Source: Hartmannibacter diazotrophicus
Lineage (GTDB): Bacteria > Pseudomonadota > Alphaproteobacteria > Rhizobiales > Pleomorphomonadaceae
Reading direction: 5' to 3'
Length of the DNA: 64,000 bases
Assembly: GCF_900231165.1 (NCBI RefSeq)
Contig: NZ_LT960614.1
Location: 2,044,550-2,108,549, forward strand
Part shown: piece after piece, positions 1 to 10,036 of the stretch
How the letters are laid out: the number at the start of each line of letters is the position of its first letter
How positions within the stretch are numbered: the stretch's first letter is position 1
Program-made: the position numbers and the translations under genes
The notes under the pieces: generated by a model
Seen by the model: the letters and a program-made list of their open reading frames with translations, nothing else
Database searches by the model: none
What the model was told of the DNA's origin: nothing

Positions 1-111
1 GCGCCTGCGGCGACACCTTCGCTGTTGCGCAATTCGGTGGAACGCTTCCTGGGGCGCGGCCCGCTCGACCTCTCCTCGTTCCTGAAACCGGAAGCGACCG
101 GACAGGACTGA
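1..111 (+). CDS. C-terminal fragment of an unidentified protein
   Basis: Reading frame 1 is open from the window edge and ends in TGA at 109-111, giving about 36 residues that end in SSFLKPEATGQD. The fragment is Leu/Pro-rich and shows no motif I recognise. The start lies outside the window, so no function is offered. It is called coding only because the frame is open to the edge and codon use is GC3-rich like the neighbours. The DUF2336 gene follows on the same strand after about 146 bases. Confidence 0.4.
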   Translation, partial: APAATPSLLRNSVERFLGRGPLDLSSFLKPEATGQD

Positions 112-257
112 TCCGACGCGCCGTTTTAAAGGCATCCGGCATCGCCGCGCTGCATGCATTTCCTGGCTGCCGCGTCATGGTTATCGCCGCGTTGCCAAAC
201 GTGGTGAACCAATCTTTAAGGAGTTTTCGCCAAGCTCGTTCCGAACCGCAGTAGGTC

Positions 258-1541
258 ATGCGGATGTTTCGGAGTACGGGCGTGGAGCTTTCGCGGCGAT
301 ATCTGAAGTGGATAGCAAAAGCGCGGGATGGTGAGCGCGCTCAGTCGGTCTCGCCGCTCGTCCGGGCCTATCTCAATGGTCATTTTTCCGACGCCGAGCG
401 CGAGGAAATCGAAGCCGCTCTGACCATTCTTCTCGACGATCCCTGCGCCGACGTGCGCCGCGCTCTCGCCGAAGCGCTGGCGATGCACCTGAATGCGCCG
501 CGTCATCTGATCCTTGCCCTCACTCAGGACGATCCGGACGTATCGGAGCCGGTCTATGAGCGTTCCCCCTTGCTCCTTGACGGCGAACTGATCGACGCCG
601 TCGCGCTGGGGCCCGATCTCACGCAGGCGGCGATTGCCCGCCGGCCCCGCGTCTCGGCTCCGGTCTGCGCCGCGATTTGCGAAGTCGCGCCGCCATCGGC
701 CGTCCTGATGCTGCTCGCCAACGAGAAAGCGGCGATCACCGCAGGCGCCTATCAACGGCTTGTCGACCGCTTCGCCGAACACCAGGACGTTCGCCAGGCG
801 ATCTATCGCCGCCGCGACGTTCCGCTCAGCGTTCGCCAGACGCTGATCCGCCTGCTGGCCGACGAGGTCGGGGTGACCGCCCGCAAGCGTGGCGGCGTGC
901 CGGAGCGCAAGATCAGGGAAATCGTTCGCGATGCCTGTGATCGTGCGACCATCAATCTGCTGGCAAGCGCCGACGAAGAGGACATGGCGACCCTCGTGGA
1001 GCATTTGCGGGCCAGCGGGCAACTCACGGCCTCGCTGCTGATCCGCGCCATGTGCTTCGGCCATATCCGTTTCTTCGAGGCGGCCCTGACCAATCTGGCC
1101 GATCTGCCGGCGGAAAAGGTCTTCGCCATCCTGCTCGAACGGCGCGAGGCCAACCTTGCCGCGCTCTTCTCCAAGGGCGAACTGCCCGAGCGCACCCATC
1201 CGGCCTTCATTGCCGCGCTTGAATGCTGGAGCGAGGCCAACTTCGACGAGGAGCCGGCCGGCGATCTGCGCTTCAGGCGCCGTATGGTCGAGCGCATTCT
1301 GGCCCGCTATCAGGCCGGCGCGACGTCGGATCTGGATGATCTGCTGATCATGCTGCGTCGGCTGGAAACGGAGGCCGCGCGCGAGGCGGCGAGACTCCAC
1401 GCTGCGCGCATGACGCGCGACGATGCCGCGGTTGCGGCCATCGCGGCGGCCGTCGTGGACGACGAGGCACGCCCGAGGACGATTTCCGTGACGCCGGGTG
1501 TCATCGCGTCGCTGCCCGCACCGGACGTGATTGCGGCCTGA
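258..1541 (+). CDS. DUF2336 domain-containing protein
   Basis: A 427-residue, almost wholly helical, Ala/Leu/Arg-rich protein. Repeated helical hairpins such as DVRRALAEALAMHLNAP (around residues 70-90) match the alphaproteobacterial DUF2336 family, whose members look like HEAT-type scaffolds and are common in Hyphomicrobiales. There is no signal peptide or membrane segment, so it should be cytosolic. Biochemical role is unknown; family members are often near regulatory or envelope genes. The ATG at 258 has a weak AGTAGG element just upstream. The tail (after about residue 390) is Ala/Asp-rich and probably disordered. It converges on the HPt gene on the other strand. Confidence 0.8.
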   Translation: MRMFRSTGVELSRRYLKWIAKARDGERAQSVSPLVRAYLNGHFSDAEREEIEAALTILLDDPCADVRRALAEALAMHLNAPRHLILALTQDDPDVSEPVYERSPLLLDGELIDAVALGPDLTQAAIARRPRVSAPVCAAICEVAPPSAVLMLLANEKAAITAGAYQRLVDRFAEHQDVRQAIYRRRDVPLSVRQTLIRLLADEVGVTARKRGGVPERKIREIVRDACDRATINLLASADEEDMATLVEHLRASGQLTASLLIRAMCFGHIRFFEAALTNLADLPAEKVFAILLERREANLAALFSKGELPERTHPAFIAALECWSEANFDEEPAGDLRFRRRMVERILARYQAGATSDLDDLLIMLRRLETEAAREAARLHAARMTRDDAAVAAIAAAVVDDEARPRTISVTPGVIASLPAPDVIAA

Positions 1542-1715
1542 AGGCGGGCATGGAGGTCCGGACGTCGCCCGGCACTGGCTGTTTGAAGTTGCTCCGAGCC
1601 TCGGACGGAGAACGCATCTCCCCAACCTGATCGGCGGCGGGGACCGGTTTCCCGTCCGGATCCGTGTCCAACCAGGCTCTCAGAGCATGTCGTGCCCTGT
1701 GAAGAAGGAAACGTC

Positions 1716-2219
1716 CTAGTTCTTCTTGGCCTGGATGAACTCGCGGGTGACCTCGAGCAGCTTTTCCGCGAGAGCGGCGCCGATGCGGTCGTTTTCTTCC
1801 CGCGCATTCTCACGCACGATGGCGCGGATGGCCTCGACATGCTGTCGGACCAGCAATTCCGGGATCATGGTCGGCGAAGGCAATTCCTCGAACAGCAAGC
1901 ACAGGCTGGCGGCGACCTGCCCGGCGAGAGGAAAGCCGAGGGTGAGGGCGAGGCCCCTGAGATCATGCGCCCGTCGATAGAAGGTCTGGCAGGCCTCGTC
2001 ATCGTCGAGGCCCGCGCTCTGGAGCGTTTCCCAGGCACTGTCGATCTGGTCGATTTCGTCCTCGATCCAGACGTTGAAACTGGTCGACAGCTTCTTGATG
2101 GCCGCCTCCGCCCGCGCGACGGCGTCATCGACACCTGCCTTGGTCGGCAAGACGCGGACTTTCCTGCGCAGGTCGACCTGCGGGGGAATGATTTCCATCT
2201 GCTCGGCTGTCTGACCCAT
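1716..2219 (-). CDS. HPt-domain phosphotransfer protein
   Basis: A 167-residue helical protein with a histidine phosphotransfer signature, YRRAHDLRGLALTLGFP, in which His85 is the expected phospho-acceptor; the following LGF...A..L...FE pattern completes the four-helix bundle. The first 50 residues are a family-variable extension. Such stand-alone HPt proteins shuttle phosphate between hybrid kinases and response regulators in the cytosol; the partners are not encoded next door. NAD kinase lies upstream on the same strand about 210 bases away, probably as a separate transcription unit. The start is uncertain because no strong ribosome site precedes the ATG. Confidence 0.75.
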   Translation of the reverse strand: MGQTAEQMEIIPPQVDLRRKVRVLPTKAGVDDAVARAEAAIKKLSTSFNVWIEDEIDQIDSAWETLQSAGLDDDEACQTFYRRAHDLRGLALTLGFPLAGQVAASLCLLFEELPSPTMIPELLVRQHVEAIRAIVRENAREENDRIGAALAEKLLEVTREFIQAKKN

Positions 2220-2432
2220 ATCGATGCCATACGGCGACCGTAGCCGCCCCCCTGTTCAAGTTGGGTGAGGCTAGCAGCCGTAGCTTAATAGCTGTCTAAG
2301 TCGTATCGTAAACAAAACCTTGCGCTGCCGGCGGCAGGCGGGTTGCCGGGCAAAGCATCCTTAACGGCTACCTGGGGGTGTCAGACGGCATCCGGTGCGA
2401 TGGGGGGCAGGGCAAGAAAGAGCCCGCTCCGG

Positions 2433-3218
2433 TCAGGCGCCGAACTGCTCGTTCAGAATGCGCTCGTCCCAACTGTGGTCGCGATCGAAAAGAATGAGGC
2501 TCTTCTGCTTGCCGTCCTCGTGCACCTTCACGTTCTTCACGCGCCGGATTTCGGTGTGGTCGGCGACCGCGCTCACCGGACGCTTCTCAGGTTCGAGAAT
2601 TTCGATCTCGACGCGCGAACGGTTGGGCAAGAGAGCACCGCGCCAGCGCCTCGGCCGGAACGGGCTGATCGGCGTCAGGGCAAGCAGGGGCGCGTAGATC
2701 GGCAGGATCGGGCCGTGGGCCGAAAGGTTGTAGGCCGTGGACCCGGCCGGCGTCGCGACGAGGATGCCGTCGCAGATCAGTTCCGGCAGCCGCACCTTGT
2801 CGTCCACCATCACCTTCAGCTTGGCTGCCTGATAGATCTGCCTCAGAAGGGCCACCTCGTTGATGGCCTTCGCCTGATGGTGGACGCCATGCATGTCGAC
2901 GGCGTTGAGGATCAGCGGGTGAATGGCCGTGATCGAGGACGCCGCAAGCCGCTCGTGCAGATTGTCGAGGCTGAACTCGTTCATGAGAAAGCCGACGGAC
3001 CCGCGGTTCATTCCGTAGATCGGCTTGTTGGTGTTCATGAAGTCGTGGAGGGTCTGCAGCATCAGCCCGTCGCCGCCGAGCGCGACGATAACGGTGGCCT
3101 CCTCGGGCGGCACGCCTCCATATTTGGCTTCCAGGGCTTTCTTGGCCTCGATGGCGTCAGGCGCGCGGCTTGCAACAAACGCGATCTTTTCGACGATGTC
3201 TCCCGCCTGCTCGCTCAT
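2433..3218 (-). CDS. nadK: NAD kinase
   Basis: Phosphorylates NAD to NADP using ATP or polyphosphate; the sole source of NADP in most bacteria. The family GGDG motif ([11 protein letters not shown]) is present near residue 45, followed by the [10 protein letters not shown] segment, the AVDMHG/NEVAL region and the [10 protein letters not shown] motif that forms the NAD pocket. The 261-residue product matches the short alphaproteobacterial form. I start it at the ATG at 3218 (MSEQAGD), which has an AGAGGA site about 8 bases upstream; the frame is open a further 10 codons but lacks a ribosome site there. Cytosolic, housekeeping. Confidence 0.93.
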   Translation of the reverse strand: MSEQAGDIVEKIAFVASRAPDAIEAKKALEAKYGGVPPEEATVIVALGGDGLMLQTLHDFMNTNKPIYGMNRGSVGFLMNEFSLDNLHERLAASSITAIHPLILNAVDMHGVHHQAKAINEVALLRQIYQAAKLKVMVDDKVRLPELICDGILVATPAGSTAYNLSAHGPILPIYAPLLALTPISPFRPRRWRGALLPNRSRVEIEILEPEKRPVSAVADHTEIRRVKNVKVHEDGKQKSLILFDRDHSWDERILNEQFGA

Positions 3219-3578
3219 CCAGGTCCTCTTTCCATCCCCGTGGCACATTGAATGCCGGCCGCGCTAGCAAGACCCAAAAGGGCTTGAAAAGTCAAAGGGG
3301 AAGATTGTCGCCCTGCGATCGCTTTCGGCTTGTCCGCAGTTCACCTCATCTTGATCAGCTTCCGTTCGACTTGAGCGCCAACCTGCATTATTGGGCAAAC
3401 TCGGGACGGGCATCGGGGCCGCAGCGACATGCCGGACCGATGTTTCGCAGGCAGGCGGCCGGGGCCGTTTGGAGGGTGGCGCATGCGATCCGCCAAGGCC
3501 CTCATCGCCGATGCATGCGACGTCCAGAGGGAATCGCGGCGTGCCTTTTTTCCCGGTGAATGACATGGAGATATCGAC
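3219..3578. other. Intergenic region without a supported gene
   Basis: This 360-base gap separates divergent nadK and the oxidoreductase gene. It must hold both promoters, but I see no convincing long palindrome, terminator or conserved box. Frames that stay open here are out-of-phase extensions of the neighbours. Confidence 0.5.
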
Positions 3579-4442
3579 ATGACGCGCATTGCATTTCTGG
3601 GTCTTGGCGCCATGGGCGCGCGCATGGCGGCCAATCTGATCGAGGCCGGGAACGACCTGACGGTCTGGAACCGCGATCCGCAGAAGGCTGAACCGCTTGC
3701 GGCGCTGGGCGCAAGCGTCGCGGCAACGCCGAGGGCGGCAGCGGAGGGGGCCGATGTTGTGATCGCCATGGTGCGTGACGACGATGCCTCGCGCGCGATA
3801 TGGACAGACCCCGAGACGGGCGCGCTGGCCGGCATGTCCGGCAATGCGTTGGCGGTCGAGTGCTCGACCTTGAGCCTTGAGTGGACGCGGATGCTGGCGG
3901 CCGCTTGCGGCGAGGCCGGGATCGATTTCGTCGACGCACCGCTGGCAGGATCGCGGCCTCAGGCCGAGGCCAAGGCCCTGATCTTCTTTGCGGGCGGTGA
4001 GGCGGAGTGCGTGGCGCGCGCCGAAAAGGTGTTGCTCGGCACCGGATCGGCGCTCCATCATGCGGGTCCTGCCGGGGCCGGCATGGCGGTGAAGCTGGCG
4101 GTCAACACGCTTCTGGGCCTCCAGGTGGCGGCGATGGCCGAACTGACGGAAACGCTGCGCAGCGAGGGGCTGGACCCGTCGCAAGCTCTCACGATCATCG
4201 GGGCGACACCGGTCTGCGCACCCGCCGCGAAAGTGGCCGCCGAGATGATGCTGAGCGACCGCTTCGCGCCGTTATTCCCGGTCGATCTCGTTGCCAAGGA
4301 TCTCGGCTATTCCCTGGAGGCTGCCGGGGGCGGGCGCCTTGCGCCGCTCACGAAGGCGACGCTCGATGTCTACCGCGCGGCCGGTGAGGCTGGCTACGGT
4401 AGCGACCACATGAGCGCCGTCGTGAAGCTGTATCGACGCTGA
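3579..4442 (+). CDS. NAD(P)-dependent oxidoreductase, beta-hydroxyacid dehydrogenase family
   Basis: A 287-residue two-domain dehydrogenase of the 3-hydroxyisobutyrate dehydrogenase / glyoxylate reductase type. The Rossmann motif is at the N terminus (FLGLGAMGARMA, glycines 8, 10 and 13), followed by the substrate-binding DAPLAGSRPQA segment near residue 120 and the catalytic lysine K172 in GMAVKLAVNTLLG. It would oxidise a beta-hydroxyacid or reduce a semialdehyde with NAD(P); the substrate cannot be told from sequence, although an Arg after the Rossmann fold (WNRDPQK) favours NADP. The ATG at 3579 has GGAGAT 8 bases upstream. Monocistronic, convergent with the livF end. Confidence 0.88.
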   Translation: MTRIAFLGLGAMGARMAANLIEAGNDLTVWNRDPQKAEPLAALGASVAATPRAAAEGADVVIAMVRDDDASRAIWTDPETGALAGMSGNALAVECSTLSLEWTRMLAAACGEAGIDFVDAPLAGSRPQAEAKALIFFAGGEAECVARAEKVLLGTGSALHHAGPAGAGMAVKLAVNTLLGLQVAAMAELTETLRSEGLDPSQALTIIGATPVCAPAAKVAAEMMLSDRFAPLFPVDLVAKDLGYSLEAAGGGRLAPLTKATLDVYRAAGEAGYGSDHMSAVVKLYRR

Positions 4443-4529
4443 TCCGCCGGCGAGCCAGATTGGCCGCCACGGTAAATGGCAAAAGGAAAAGGCGGGCACC
4501 TCAAGGCGTCCGCCCTCTCGCGTGCCTGT

Positions 4530-5279
4530 TCAGACGGCGAGATACTGCTGCCTGAGATCGGCGTTCTCGAGCACCTCTTTGGCACTGCCTTCAAAGGCCA
4601 CTTCGCCGGTGTCGAGGATGACCGCACGGTCCGACAGGCGCAGCGCCGCGATGGCGTTCTGTTCGACGATGATCGTCGTGATGCCAAGCTCGCGGATGCC
4701 GTGCAGGATGCGCTCGATCTCCTGCACGATGACGGGCGCAAGTCCTTCGTAGGGCTCGTCGAGGAGGAGCAGCTTCACGTCGCGGACGAGCGCACGGGCG
4801 ATCGCCAGCATCTGCTGCTCTCCGCCCGAAAGCGTGACGCCTTCCTGCTTGCGGCGTTCGCCGAGGCGCGGGAAGCTTTCATAGACGCGCTCGATCGGCC
4901 AGCCGTGCCCCGGTGCCACGAGGGCAAGCTGGAGGTTTTCCTCCACCGTCAGCCCCGGAATGATGCGCCGGTCTTCCGGCACCAACTGGATGCCGGCCCG
5001 GGCCGCCTGCCAGGAGCTCATCTTGTGCAGCGGCAGGCCGTTGAACCAGATTTCGCCATCGGTCAGCGTCGGATTGTCGAGCCGCGCGAGGGTGCGGAAC
5101 GTGGACGTCTTGCCGGCGCCGTTGCGGCCGAGAAGGGCCAGGATCTCGCCCTCGGCGATATCGAAGGAGACGCCTTGCACCACATAGCTCTCGCCATAGT
5201 AGGCGTGGATGTCCTTGACCTGCAGAAACGGGTCGGTGCGCGTCGCCGCGCCTTGCTGCTGTTGCATGACGGCGCTCAT
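4530..5279 (-). CDS. livF: Branched-chain amino acid-type ABC transporter, ATP-binding subunit LivF
   Basis: A 249-residue ATPase of the LivF class: Walker A GRNGAGKTS, signature LSGGEQQMLA and Walker B LLLLDEPYEGLAP, the last typical of LivF. With LivG it powers import through LivH/LivM. The real start is the ATG at 5279 (MSAVMQQQQ), which overlaps the livG stop by four bases (translational coupling); the longer open frame upstream is a shadow of livG. Last gene of the five-gene leftward cluster. The transported ligand may be a branched-chain amino acid, an amide or another small solute; the family is promiscuous in annotation. Confidence 0.92.
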   Translation of the reverse strand: MSAVMQQQQGAATRTDPFLQVKDIHAYYGESYVVQGVSFDIAEGEILALLGRNGAGKTSTFRTLARLDNPTLTDGEIWFNGLPLHKMSSWQAARAGIQLVPEDRRIIPGLTVEENLQLALVAPGHGWPIERVYESFPRLGERRKQEGVTLSGGEQQMLAIARALVRDVKLLLLDEPYEGLAPVIVQEIERILHGIRELGITTIIVEQNAIAALRLSDRAVILDTGEVAFEGSAKEVLENADLRQQYLAV

Positions 5280-6067
5280 ACGTGCGTTCCTCCGAGATAG
5301 GCTTCCTGCACGCGCGGATCGCCGCGCACTTCGTCCGGCAGGCCCTCGCAGATGATGCGGCCCTGGGCGAGGACGCTGATCTTGTCGGCGAGCGAGAAGA
5401 CCACGTGCATGTCGTGCTCGATGATGATCTTCGTCATGCCGCGCTCCTTGATCTTCTTGAGCAGGTCGACGGTCGCGTTGGTGTCGGCGCGCGACATGCC
5501 GGCGGTCGGCTCGTCGAGAAGCAACAGGCGCGGATGCTGGATGAGGCACATGGCAAGCTCCATGCGCCGCTTGTCGCCGCGCGACAGGCTGCCCGCGTGG
5601 CTGTGTTTGCGGGCCGTCAGGTTGACGTCTTCGATGAGATGCTCGGCCTCCTCGCGGATCGCCTTCTCCGAATCGAAGGACGTCAGCGCATTGAGCCGGA
5701 AGGCGCCGTCGCGCTTGGCAAAAGCCGGCGCCATGACGTTCTGCAGCACCGACAGATCGGGAAAGATTTCCGGCGTCTGGAAGACGCGGGCAATCCCGAC
5801 CTGGTTGATCTGGTAGGGCGCCATGCCGGTCAGCACCTTGCCGTCGAAGACCACGGCGCCGCGCGTCGGGGCGAGACGGCCGACGATCACGTTGAGCAGC
5901 GTCGACTTGCCGGCGCCGTTCGGCCCGATGATCGCGTGGGTCTTGCCTTCCTCGATCGCAAGATCGATGTCGGCGAGCGCATGCAGGCCGCCGAAGGTCT
6001 TGTGCACATCCGCCACATGCAGCACGACGTTGTCGCGCATTTCTGTCTGCTTGATGGGAGCGTTCAT
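5276..6067 (-). CDS. livG: Branched-chain amino acid-type ABC transporter, ATP-binding subunit LivG
   Basis: A 263-residue ATPase with Walker A GPNGAGKSTLL, Walker B LLLLDEPTAGM and the LivG-specific long Q-loop region. The ABC signature reads LSRGDKRRME instead of LSGGQ, a departure common in this subgroup. It pairs with LivF to drive the LivHM channel at the inner membrane. Starts 12 bases downstream of the livM stop and overlaps livF by four bases, so the cluster is clearly one operon. A GGAGGT ribosome site precedes the ATG. Confidence 0.92.
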   Translation of the reverse strand: MNAPIKQTEMRDNVVLHVADVHKTFGGLHALADIDLAIEEGKTHAIIGPNGAGKSTLLNVIVGRLAPTRGAVVFDGKVLTGMAPYQINQVGIARVFQTPEIFPDLSVLQNVMAPAFAKRDGAFRLNALTSFDSEKAIREEAEHLIEDVNLTARKHSHAGSLSRGDKRRMELAMCLIQHPRLLLLDEPTAGMSRADTNATVDLLKKIKERGMTKIIIEHDMHVVFSLADKISVLAQGRIICEGLPDEVRGDPRVQEAYLGGTHV

Positions 6068-6079
6068 CGGCTCACCTCC

Positions 6080-7225
6080 TTATTCGGCCGGCTGGGCGCC
6101 GACCGCACGGCGGCCCTTGCCACGATTGCTGCGGAAGAGGCTGGTCAGCCGCATGGCGCCCTCGACGATGCCGCCCGGCAGGAAGACCACGACCAGGACG
6201 AAGATGAGGCCGAGGGTCAGGTGCCAGCCTTCGCCGACGAAGTTGCTGGCGATGCCGACCACGGTTTCCTTCACGCTGTCAGGCAGGAAGGAGAAGACCT
6301 GGTTCAGCACATGCTCGTTGAAGGCAGAGAAGATGTTCTCGCAGTATTTGATCAGCCAGGCGCCGATGACCGGGCCGACCAGCGTGCCAACGCCGCCGAG
6401 GATGGTCATCAGGACGACTTCGCCCGATGCGGTCCACTGCATGCGCTCCGCGCCCGCCAGCGGGTCCGCCACGGCGAGAAGACCGCCGGCAAGACCGGCA
6501 TACATGCCCGAGATCACGAAGGCCGCAAGCGCATAGGGCCGGGTCGAGAAGCCAATGTAGTTCATCCGGGTCTGGTTCGACTTGATGCCCTTGAGCATCA
6601 TGCCGAAGGGCGAGCCGGCGATACGCTGCGACAGGAAGAAGGCCAGGATGAGAATGACCGCGCAGACGTAGAAGCCCGTGTAGCCGTTCATGTCGAGGCC
6701 GAGGAAGGTCGTCGTCGGCAGTCCCGATCCGGCTTCGGAGAACATCCGGTCGATGACGCGAGGATCGCGAAGCGACAGCTGCAGGCCAGTCTCGCCGTTG
6801 GTGATCGGTGTCAGCACCGAGTAGGCGAGATTGTAGCACATCTGCGCAAAGGCGAGCGTCAGGATGGAGAAGTAGATGCCCGAACGGCGCAGGCTGATGT
6901 ATCCGATGGCGGCGGCGAAGGCCCCCGACACTGCGATGGCAAGAAGGACGGCTGGGATGCCCTCCATCGACAGCAGCTTGAAGGACCAGACCGCCGTGTA
7001 GGACCCGACGCCGAGGAAAGCGGCATGGCCGAAGCTGAGGTAGCCGGTCAGGCCGAACAGGATGTTGAAGCCGATCGCGAAGATCGCATAGATGCAAAGT
7101 CGCTGCAGCAGGTCCGGATAGGAGGCCCCGATCGGATCGAGCCAGATCGGCATCGTCAGCACGACCAGCGAGAAGATGCCGAGGAGGGTCAGATCCTTGG
7201 CGCTGAACTGGGAATTGAGCGTCAT
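6080..7225 (-). CDS. livM: Branched-chain amino acid-type ABC transporter permease LivM
   Basis: A 381-residue inner-membrane permease with about ten hydrophobic helices. The family motif [18 protein letters not shown] lies near residue 60 and the conserved coupling segment [28 protein letters not shown] around residues 245-275. Alternates access together with LivH. A periplasmic insertion around residues 140-175 is longer than in the E. coli protein, as seen in urea/amide-type relatives. The start is four bases after livH stops. The last 30 residues are basic and cytosolic. Confidence 0.9.
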   Translation of the reverse strand: MTLNSQFSAKDLTLLGIFSLVVLTMPIWLDPIGASYPDLLQRLCIYAIFAIGFNILFGLTGYLSFGHAAFLGVGSYTAVWSFKLLSMEGIPAVLLAIAVSGAFAAAIGYISLRRSGIYFSILTLAFAQMCYNLAYSVLTPITNGETGLQLSLRDPRVIDRMFSEAGSGLPTTTFLGLDMNGYTGFYVCAVILILAFFLSQRIAGSPFGMMLKGIKSNQTRMNYIGFSTRPYALAAFVISGMYAGLAGGLLAVADPLAGAERMQWTASGEVVLMTILGGVGTLVGPVIGAWLIKYCENIFSAFNEHVLNQVFSFLPDSVKETVVGIASNFVGEGWHLTLGLIFVLVVVFLPGGIVEGAMRLTSLFRSNRGKGRRAVGAQPAE

Positions 7226-7229
7226 GGCC

Positions 7230-8261
7230 TCAGCCCTCCATCACGCCGCGCCGGCCAAGCAGGCCGCGGGGGCGCACCAGCAGCACGATGACGGCCACCA
7301 GATAGATCACGATATGGTCGATGCCCGGCAGGAGCGTCTTCACCTCGTTCATGGAGGCGAAGCTCTGCAGGATGCCGAGCAGGAAACCCGCCAGCACGGC
7401 GCCGGGCAGGGAGCCCATGCCGCCGACGACGACCACGACGAAGGAGAGCACCAGGAATTCCATTCCGAGGTTGAAGCTCGGCGGCAGAAGCGGCGTGTAC
7501 ATCACGCCCGCGACACCGGCGACGACGGCGGCGAGGCCGAACATGGCCGTGAACCGGCGGCCGATGTTGATGCCGAGCAGGCCCACCGTCTCGCGGTCCG
7601 CCATGCCGGCACGCACGACCATGCCGAAGGTGGTGAACTGCAGGAAGGCGAAGACGAGGCCGATCACGCCGAGCGAGAAGAGGAGATAGAGCAGCCGCCA
7701 CCAGGGATAGATGACGACGCCGGGCGTCATGCCGAAAAAGGCACCGACATCGGCCGCTCCGCGCCAGGCATCCGGCATCGGCTGCGGCAGCGGATTGGCG
7801 CCGAAGATGGCCTTGATGACTTCCTGCAGAACGATGGCAAGGCCGAAGGTGACCAGAATTTGTTCCGCATGCGGGCGCTTGTAGAAGTGCTTGATCAGTC
7901 CGCGCTCCATCGCCACGCCCACGATCAGCATCACCGGGATCGCCAGCAGGATCGCGACCGGCACCGAATAGTCGATCAGCACGTTGCCGAAATCGCCGAA
8001 AATGGCGTGGATATAGGGCTCGCGAACTTCGAGCGGCGTGCCCCATGGGGTCGTTTCCGTGGCGCTGAGCGTGATTTTCTCCAGCGTCAGCAGCTTCTGC
8101 AGCGTCACCGCGCAGAACGCGCCGAGCATGAAGAGCGCGCCGTGAGCGAAGTTCACGACGCCGAGCGTGCCGAAGACGAGCGTCAGGCCAAGGGCGATCA
8201 GCGCATAGGCCCCGCCCTTGTCGAGCCCGTTCAGGAGTTGCAGGAAGATCTGGTCCAGCAT
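7230..8261 (-). CDS. livH: Branched-chain amino acid-type ABC transporter permease LivH
   Basis: A 343-residue permease with the LivH hallmark [25 protein letters not shown] near the N terminus and the RP(R/K)GLLG end. Compared with the usual length of about 300 it carries a soluble insertion near residues 55-85 ([19 protein letters not shown]) between the second and third helices, probably periplasmic and able to contact the binding protein. A 181-base gap with a strong hairpin separates it from the upstream binding-protein gene, so livH-M-G-F probably receive reduced read-through from the same promoter. Confidence 0.9.
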   Translation of the reverse strand: MLDQIFLQLLNGLDKGGAYALIALGLTLVFGTLGVVNFAHGALFMLGAFCAVTLQKLLTLEKITLSATETTPWGTPLEVREPYIHAIFGDFGNVLIDYSVPVAILLAIPVMLIVGVAMERGLIKHFYKRPHAEQILVTFGLAIVLQEVIKAIFGANPLPQPMPDAWRGAADVGAFFGMTPGVVIYPWWRLLYLLFSLGVIGLVFAFLQFTTFGMVVRAGMADRETVGLLGINIGRRFTAMFGLAAVVAGVAGVMYTPLLPPSFNLGMEFLVLSFVVVVVGGMGSLPGAVLAGFLLGILQSFASMNEVKTLLPGIDHIVIYLVAVIVLLVRPRGLLGRRGVMEG

Positions 8262-8400
8262 GCGTCGAATCCTTGGTGGAAAGGGCGCGAAAAGGTGCCT
8301 GGCGGGACACCGCGTCCGATCTCGGACAGGTTCTTGTTGCTTGGCGCTCCGGGCGCACCGTTTTGGTGAGGCGCGGGCGCTTTTTAAGCCGCAATGGCGT

Positions 8401-8427
8401 GTCCGGCGCGGGACTGGCGCGCCGGAC
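8401..8427 (-). terminator. Intercistronic hairpin between binding-protein gene and livH
   Basis: Ten-base perfect stem (8401-8410 with 8418-8427, GTCCGGCGCG type) and a seven-base loop, starting 16 bases after the binding-protein stop on the minus strand. There is no U run behind it, so it is more likely an mRNA-stabilising or attenuating structure that lets the binding protein be made in excess over the permeases, a known arrangement in ABC operons. Confidence 0.6.
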
Positions 8428-8442
8428 CGTTTGTCATCGCAA

Positions 8443-9795
8443 TCAGCAGGGCTTGGCGTCAGCCGGGCCGAGATCGCCGCCGAAGATCGACGGGTCGTAT
8501 TCGACCTGGGCGCGCGGCACGACTTCCACGACTTCCAGAAGGTCGAACTTGGACGTCGGCTCCTTCTTGCCCTGCACGACCAGCACGTCCTTGAAGCACT
8601 GGTGGTCGGCGGCGCGGTATTCGGTCGGTCCGTTGCCGAGGCCGTCGAACTGGAAGCCTTCCAGCGCCTTGATCACTTCCGGCGGGAAGAAGGTGCCGGC
8701 CATCTCGCAGGCGTTGGCATAGAGCAGCGCCTGGACGTAGCAGGTCTGGGCCGCCTGGGACGGCGGGAAGCCGTATTCGGAGCCGAAGGACTTCACGAAG
8801 GCCTTGGAGCCGTCGTCCTGCAGCGACCAGTGCCAGTTGGTGGTGCCGAGGATGCCCTTGATGGCATCGCCCGCGCCCTGTGCCATCAGGCGCGAGAACA
8901 GCGGCACGACGACCTGGAACTGCTTGCCGTTGACCTGCTTGTCGAGGAGACCGAACTGCACCGCCTGGGTCAGCGAGTTGACCATGTCGGCGCCGTAGTG
9001 GTTGAGGATCAGGACGTCCGCGCCCGAGTTCAGCACTGGCGTCAGATACTGCGAGAAGTCGCCGGCGCCGAGCGGCGTGCGGACGGCCGCGACAGTCTGC
9101 CAGCCGAGCTTCTCGGTGGCGTTCTTGATCGATTCTTCCTGCGTCCAGCCCCAGGTGTAGTCGGCGGTCAGGTGATAGGCGCGCCGGTCGTTGCCATAAG
9201 CCTTGGACAGTACGGGCGCCAGCGCCTGGCCGGACATGTAGGCATTGAAGAAATGGCGGAAGCCGTAGCGCTTCTTGTCCTTGCCGGTGGTGTCGTTGGA
9301 GTGGGTGAGGCCGGCCATGAAGATGATGCCCATCTCCTGGCAAAGGCCTTGCACGGCAACAGCCACGCCCGAGGACGAGCCGCCGGTGATCATGATGGCG
9401 CCGTCGCGCTCGACCATGCGCTTGGCGCTGTCGCGGGCCGCGTCGGACTTGGTCTGCGTGTCGCCGGTCACATAGGCGACCTTCTTGCCCAGAATGCCGT
9501 TGCCCTTCAGCGCGCTGCCCTTGAAGGTGCTGAGCATGCCGCCGTCGCCCTCGCCATTGAGGTGCTTGACCGCGAGCTGGTAGGCACGCAGTTCGTCGGC
9601 GCCCTCGGCCGCGTAGGCGCCCGTCTGCGGTACGTTGAAGCCGAAGGTGACGGTGTCACCCTTGGGATCGTTGCAGAATTCGGCAGCCCAGGCGCCCTTG
9701 GTGAACATCAGCGGCGCGGCGCCGAAACCGACGAGCCCGGCGCCGGTGGTGGTCAGCAGCTTGCGGCGGCTGAAGCCATTCTTGCTATCATTCAT
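8443..9795 (-). CDS. ABC transporter periplasmic substrate-binding protein, branched-chain amino acid/urea type
   Basis: A 450-residue binding protein of the type I periplasmic-binding fold (LivK/UrtA-like). The N terminus MNDSKNGFSRRKLLTTTGAG is a twin-arginine signal, so the folded protein is exported by Tat; cleavage is probable after AWA. Ligand-site motifs include FGFNVPQTGAYAAEG and ITGGSSSGVAVA. The ATG at 9795 has GGAGG eight bases upstream; longer frames reach into the promoter region and are rejected. First gene of the importer operon and divergent from the ScfR-like regulator, suggesting control by it. The ligand is unknown; the carboxylate-type signalling genes next door make a small organic acid or amide possible. 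Confidence 0.88.
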   Translation of the reverse strand: MNDSKNGFSRRKLLTTTGAGLVGFGAAPLMFTKGAWAAEFCNDPKGDTVTFGFNVPQTGAYAAEGADELRAYQLAVKHLNGEGDGGMLSTFKGSALKGNGILGKKVAYVTGDTQTKSDAARDSAKRMVERDGAIMITGGSSSGVAVAVQGLCQEMGIIFMAGLTHSNDTTGKDKKRYGFRHFFNAYMSGQALAPVLSKAYGNDRRAYHLTADYTWGWTQEESIKNATEKLGWQTVAAVRTPLGAGDFSQYLTPVLNSGADVLILNHYGADMVNSLTQAVQFGLLDKQVNGKQFQVVVPLFSRLMAQGAGDAIKGILGTTNWHWSLQDDGSKAFVKSFGSEYGFPPSQAAQTCYVQALLYANACEMAGTFFPPEVIKALEGFQFDGLGNGPTEYRAADHQCFKDVLVVQGKKEPTSKFDLLEVVEVVPRAQVEYDPSIFGGDLGPADAKPC

Positions 9796-10036
9796 CCTTG
9801 TTTCCTCCGCGGCGATCGCCCCGTCTTGAGACGCGGGTGCATTTCGCCAGTCGTTGACCTTAAGGCAGGGTCTCCAGAAAGGGCCCGGATGCGGCACATA
9901 TTGAAATGCGGCGGCAACGCGAGCGCCCACGGGCGGAGCGGCAAAGGCCGAATTCCACCCGGCAGCTCCACCCCAGCATTATTCGCCATACTGAAAATGA
10001 TCGCAATAGAGCATTGTAATTTCTGTAGAAATTTGT

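Noticed and set aside
5282-7291. Long plus-strand frame (669 codons) opposite livG and livM
   Set aside because: Antisense shadow of the importer operon; spans a gene boundary with no family signal.
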